Assembly: GCA_025084515.1 (NCBI GenBank)
Contig: JAJAGP010001350.1
Span: 138,595-202,594, forward strand
Direction of reading: 5' to 3'
From: Ancistrus triradiatus
Taxonomy: Eukaryota > Chordata > Actinopteri > Siluriformes > Loricariidae
DNA: 64,000 nt
In this document: positions 52,701 through 57,733 of the stretch, one piece after another
Layout of the letters: each line of letters begins with the position of its first letter
How positions within the stretch are numbered: the first letter of the stretch is position 1
Made by a program: the position numbers and the translations under genes
Notes under the pieces: generated by a model
What the model was told of the DNA's origin: nothing
The model's database searches: none
What the model saw: only the letters and a program-made list of their open reading frames with translations

Positions 52701-53970
52701 TGTGAACCTGCCAGGATCGTACAAGTGCGAATGCAAGCCAGGATTCAGGAGCAAGTCCCGCAGGCAACCGGTGTGCGAAGGTGAGACCCGCCGATTCTAC
52801 ACCTGTTTAGTGCGGCTCTCATCCTTCCATGAGCACCAGTTGATGATAAATTACCTGAAAAAGATTCCTGTAAAAATTCTTGATTTTCTGGTAAAAGCCC
52901 CTGTGAAGGTTCCTGACGTCCTGTAGTACTTCACGTTTTATGGTTGTAGAAGTTCCATAAATAATAAGGATATCCCATCAACGCAGTGACCCAGGTCCGG
53001 GTCCAGCCGTGTTTGAGGGAGAGGAGGCGCCCTGTTTTGTCCGTGGCTAGGCTCAAGTCCCACAAGATTCCAAGGCTGTCTCAGCTCAGGATGGGCTATA
53101 CTGCTTCAGAAAATCAACAAGATATACAGACGCTGAGCCACGTAAAGCGCTCAGATTAAATCTGATCCGACTTTCTGTTCCCGGTTATCCCCAGACGTGA
53201 ACGAGTGCTTGGACCCCGGGACGTGCCCTGACGGTCAGTGTGAAAACACGATCGGATCTTATGAGTGTATACCCTGTCCGCCTGGACACCAGGCTCAAGG
53301 AGGAGTGTGTTACGGTGAGTAGCATTGCTTTATCCTTGTCGATAAAGCAGTTTAGGTTTCCGAACGCGCAATATACGAACTACCAGTAACTACTACGGCA
53401 CGTCTACTGCCTCGTTATCGCAGCTTGCGCACCACTATGTTCTGCTCCTTCAACTGTGTTCGTTAATAACCTAACCCACTGACTAGAATGCTTGTTTTGT
53501 TTAACTTCGGATAATGTTGCTCCTGCTCGGATCAAATGCATTAAGGTAAAAAGAATCGGTTTACCCCTGGTACTCTGGCTTCCCACAATTCAAAGACATG
53601 CTTAGGTTAATTGGTCGCTCTCAATTGCCCAAGAAACAATATTGATGTATCCTCGTTGCTGTCGTGGATAGCCATCGATGCCAATGTGACGTTAGATGAA
53701 CATGTCATTGCGTGCGATTTATTCTTCCTGGCTTCGATACATCACGATCTTTGTTATTATAATCTCTACGATGCTGGGCTTTGTGTCGCTCCCAGATGTG
53801 AACGAGTGTCAGAAGAGAGGAGTGTGTGTGAATGGCCGGTGCGAGAACCTCCCCGGGACCTACCGCTGCCTGTGCAACGAAGGCTTCCTGCCTGAATCCG
53901 ACAGCAAGGGCTGCAGGGGTGAGGATGTCACAGCTTGTTTTCTGATCGGTTTAAAGTAGCGCGATCTAAC

Positions 53971-54023
<53 letters not shown>

Positions 54024-56572
54024 ACGCACGCTCAGACATAAACGAGTGCCACGACAACCGCCTGTGTGCAAACGGGCAATGCATCAACACCGAGGGCTCG
54101 TTCCAGTGCCAGTGTTACTCGGGATACCAGCCTACTCAGGAGGGCAGCCACTGCGAGGGTCTGCACTGCCACCTCTCTGACAACGTCCGTGTTAATTTTT
54201 TTGTGTTTGTGTTTATTTATCCTCTACTTTGTGTCGTTCCTTCTCAGATATTAACGAGTGTGAAAGAGCGTTGAACTGCCAGAGGGGGCGCTGCATTAAC
54301 ACCATGGGCTCATACCGCTGCGAGTGTCAGAAGGGCTACATGCTAGTTAACGGACGCAGATGCCAAGGTGCGCACGCACACCCACACACACTGGGCATTT
54401 ATTGCCATTGGTATAACCAAAGTATAAGTGGTGAAATGAATTAATTTAGAAAATCGCGGTTTGATTGCCGAGTCATCCGTAATCTGTACTAGGAATGATT
54501 CAGTGATCATGTAAAAATGCTTTATCCACTACTACTTCCTAATAGACTATAAAAAACAGAGGAGCTTAATTTGGGAAAAGTCCTGACGTGACCAAGGCAT
54601 ATGAAATGTGCTGTGTGAGAAAGACCCTGCTGGGTTAGGGTTGGTTTGGGTTAGGTGGGTTAGGGGTAGGTTGGTTACGGTTAGTTGGGTTTGGATTATG
54701 GGTTAACGTTAGGATTTTGGGTCAGGGGTTAGGGTTTTTGGATTAGGGTTAGTTGGGTTTGGGTTAGGGATAGTTGGGTTTGGGTTAGTGTTAGTTGGAT
54801 TAATGTTAGCTGAGTTATGGTTAGTTATGTTAGGGTTAGGTGGGTTAGAGTTAGTTTAAAGTTTGGTGGATCAGGGTTAGTTGGTGTTAGAGTTAGTTGG
54901 GTTATGGTTAGGTGGTGTGGGGTTTGTTTGGTTGGGGTTTGTTGGATAAGGTGAATGTTAGATGGGTTAGAGCTGGTTTAGTTAGGGTTAGTTAGATTGG
55001 ATTCGGTTGGTTACAGTTAGTGTGGTTGGGTTTAATTTGGTTAGCGTTTTGGTTAGAGTTGGGTTAGAGTTAGTTGGGTTGTGGTTCGCTTAGTTAGGGT
55101 TTGTTGGGTTTGGGTTAGAGTTAGTTGGATTGGATTAGTTGGATTAGAGTAAGGTGGGTTTGGACTAGCTTGGTTAGGGTTTGTTGGGTTTGGGTTAGAG
55201 TTAGTTGGATTGGATTAGTTGGGTTAGAGTTAGTTGGGCTAGGGTTAGTTTGGTTAGGGTTTGTTGGGTTTGGGTTAGAGTTAGTTGGATTGGATTAGTT
55301 GGGTTTTGATTAGTTGGGCTGGGGTTAGTTTGGTTAGGGTTTGATGGGTTGAGGTTAGTTTGGTTAGTTTATGTTGGGTTTGAGTTAGAGTTAGTTGGAT
55401 TGGATTAGTTGGGTTAGAGTTAGTTGGGTTGTAATTAGTTTGGTTAGAGTTTGTTGGGTTGGGGTTAACGTTAGTTGTATTGGATTAGTTGGGTTAGGGC
55501 TAGTTTGGTTAGTGTTAGTTGGGTTAGAGTTAGCTGGGTTAATGTTAGCTGAGTTATGGTTAGTTATGTTAGGGTTAGGTGGGTTAGGGTTAGTTGGTGT
55601 TAGAGTTAGTTGGGTTATGGTTAGGTGGTGTGGGGTTAGTTTGGTTAGGGTTAGTTAGATTGGATTCGTTGGGTTACAGTTAGTTGGGTTGGGGTTCATT
55701 TGGTTAGGGTTTGGTGGGTTTGGGTTAGAGTTGGGTTAGAGTTAGTTGGGTTGTGGTTAGTTTAGTTAGGGTTTGTTGGGTTTGGGTTAGATTTAGTTGA
55801 ATTGGATTAGTTGGGTTAGAGTTAGGTGGGCTGGGGTTAGTTTGGTTAGGGTTTGTTGGGTTTGGGTTTGTTGGGTTTTGGTTAGAGTTAGTTGGATTGG
55901 ATTAGTTGGGTTAGGGTTAGTTTTGGTAGGGTTTGCTGGGTTTGGGTTAGAGTTAGTTGGATTGGATTAGTTGGGTTAGAGTTAGTTGGGTTGGGGTTAG
56001 TTTGGTTAGGGCTTGTTGGCTTGGGGTTTGTTGGGTTTGGGTTAGAGTTAGTTGGATTGGATTAGTTGGGTTAGGGTTAGTTTGGTTAGGGTTGGTTGGG
56101 TAACTGTTAAGTGATATCTTGTGTAAATAATCTGTCCTCTTGTTCTCTCTTTATTTCTCAGACATAGACGAGTGTGAGGTGGACCGAAGCTTGTGCCAGC
56201 CGTACGGAGTGTGTGAGAACAGGCAGGGAGGTTATGTGTGTGTCTGTAATGATGGCTTCATTCTGTCTGAGGACAAACACAGCTGTGAAGGTATGGGGGA
56301 GAATGTTTGTTTGTGTTTGTGTATTTTGGTGAAGAGACTTAATGCTGCCTTTATGGTAATTGTTGTGCTTTACATTGTGTGTGTGTGTGGTATCCGTGCA
56401 GAGGTCCTGCAGGATTTGAACAATAAGAAGGAATGCTACCTGAACCTGGACGACACGGTCTTCTGCGACAGCGTTCTGGCCACCAACGTGACCAAGCAGG
56501 AGTGCTGCTGCTCAGTGGGTGTGGGCTGGGGCGACCACTGCGAGATTTACCCCTGCCCCGTCTACCACTCAG

Positions 56573-56609
<37 letters not shown>

Positions 56610-57011
56610 CAGACACCGGTGTGTGACAGGGGTTGAATAAATGTATCAGAATCAGATCTGGTTTCTGGGTTGCTGAGAGAAAGTGCTCAAAAACAACACG
56701 TTAAAAAGAGCTGTATAAAGAAGTAGTGAGGGTAAAATGTGGGGATAGACGCTATAAAGTAACAAAGGCTTAAACTAAGTGTGGTGTTGCTTGTAGCGCT
56801 TGTTGCAGTGGGTCTGTGGTGTGTAGTTCAGTCATGAAAAAAACAGCTGCCCCGTGTGAGGCTCGAACTCACGACCTTCAGATTATGAGACTGACGCGCT
56901 GCCTACTGCGCCAACGAGGCCTGGGAGCAGTAGGAAAGAATCGCGGCTAAGTCTGTAGAGCATGGGGGCGGGGGAGGGGTGTGTGGCTTTTGTTCTCTGG
57001 TTGCAGCGTGC

Positions 57012-57083
<72 letters not shown>

Positions 57084-57414
57084 CCACAAATTGCTCCACC
57101 AGTAAATCTAAAAGCACCTCTTGTAAAAAAGGAACCTAATTCCACAGATTCAGAGCTGTAATCACTAAAACCCCGATCATCCAGGCCTTTTTTTAAGCAC
57201 TTTGAAGCTTTAAAAAGTAATGAAGTCATTATTTTCATCCAAGGCATTTGAAGCTTTGTACTGTAATTATGTTTTGTTGTGTAACAGCAGGTCTTAATGA
57301 AGTAGCTTAACCACAATTGAGCTGTTATTGCTGTAGTATATTCGTTTGCATTTGTTTTCTATCTTAGGTATCAGTTCTATATTGTTATTGTTTAGTATCA
57401 GTGTTGGTTTATAT

Positions 57415-57468
<54 letters not shown>

Positions 57469-57702
57469 CTGGGCTATATGATGTCAAATCAATATCACGA
57501 TTTTATCTGACTTGACTTGAAACACTACGTTAACCTACAGTGGGGCAAATAATATATATATATAAGGTTGATTTTTGATTACTAAGATGTGCAAATGTCC
57601 TGTGTGTGTAGCGGAGTACCACTCTCTGTGCCCGGTGGGCCGAGGCTTTTACCACGTGGAGGGAATGACGGAGTACGGCCTGCCAGTACACAGAGGTACA
57701 AT

Positions 57703-57733
<31 letters not shown>

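Noticed and set aside
54620..56105. True interstitial telomere
   Set aside because: TTAGGG words are scattered among other units; there is no run of consecutive perfect repeats.
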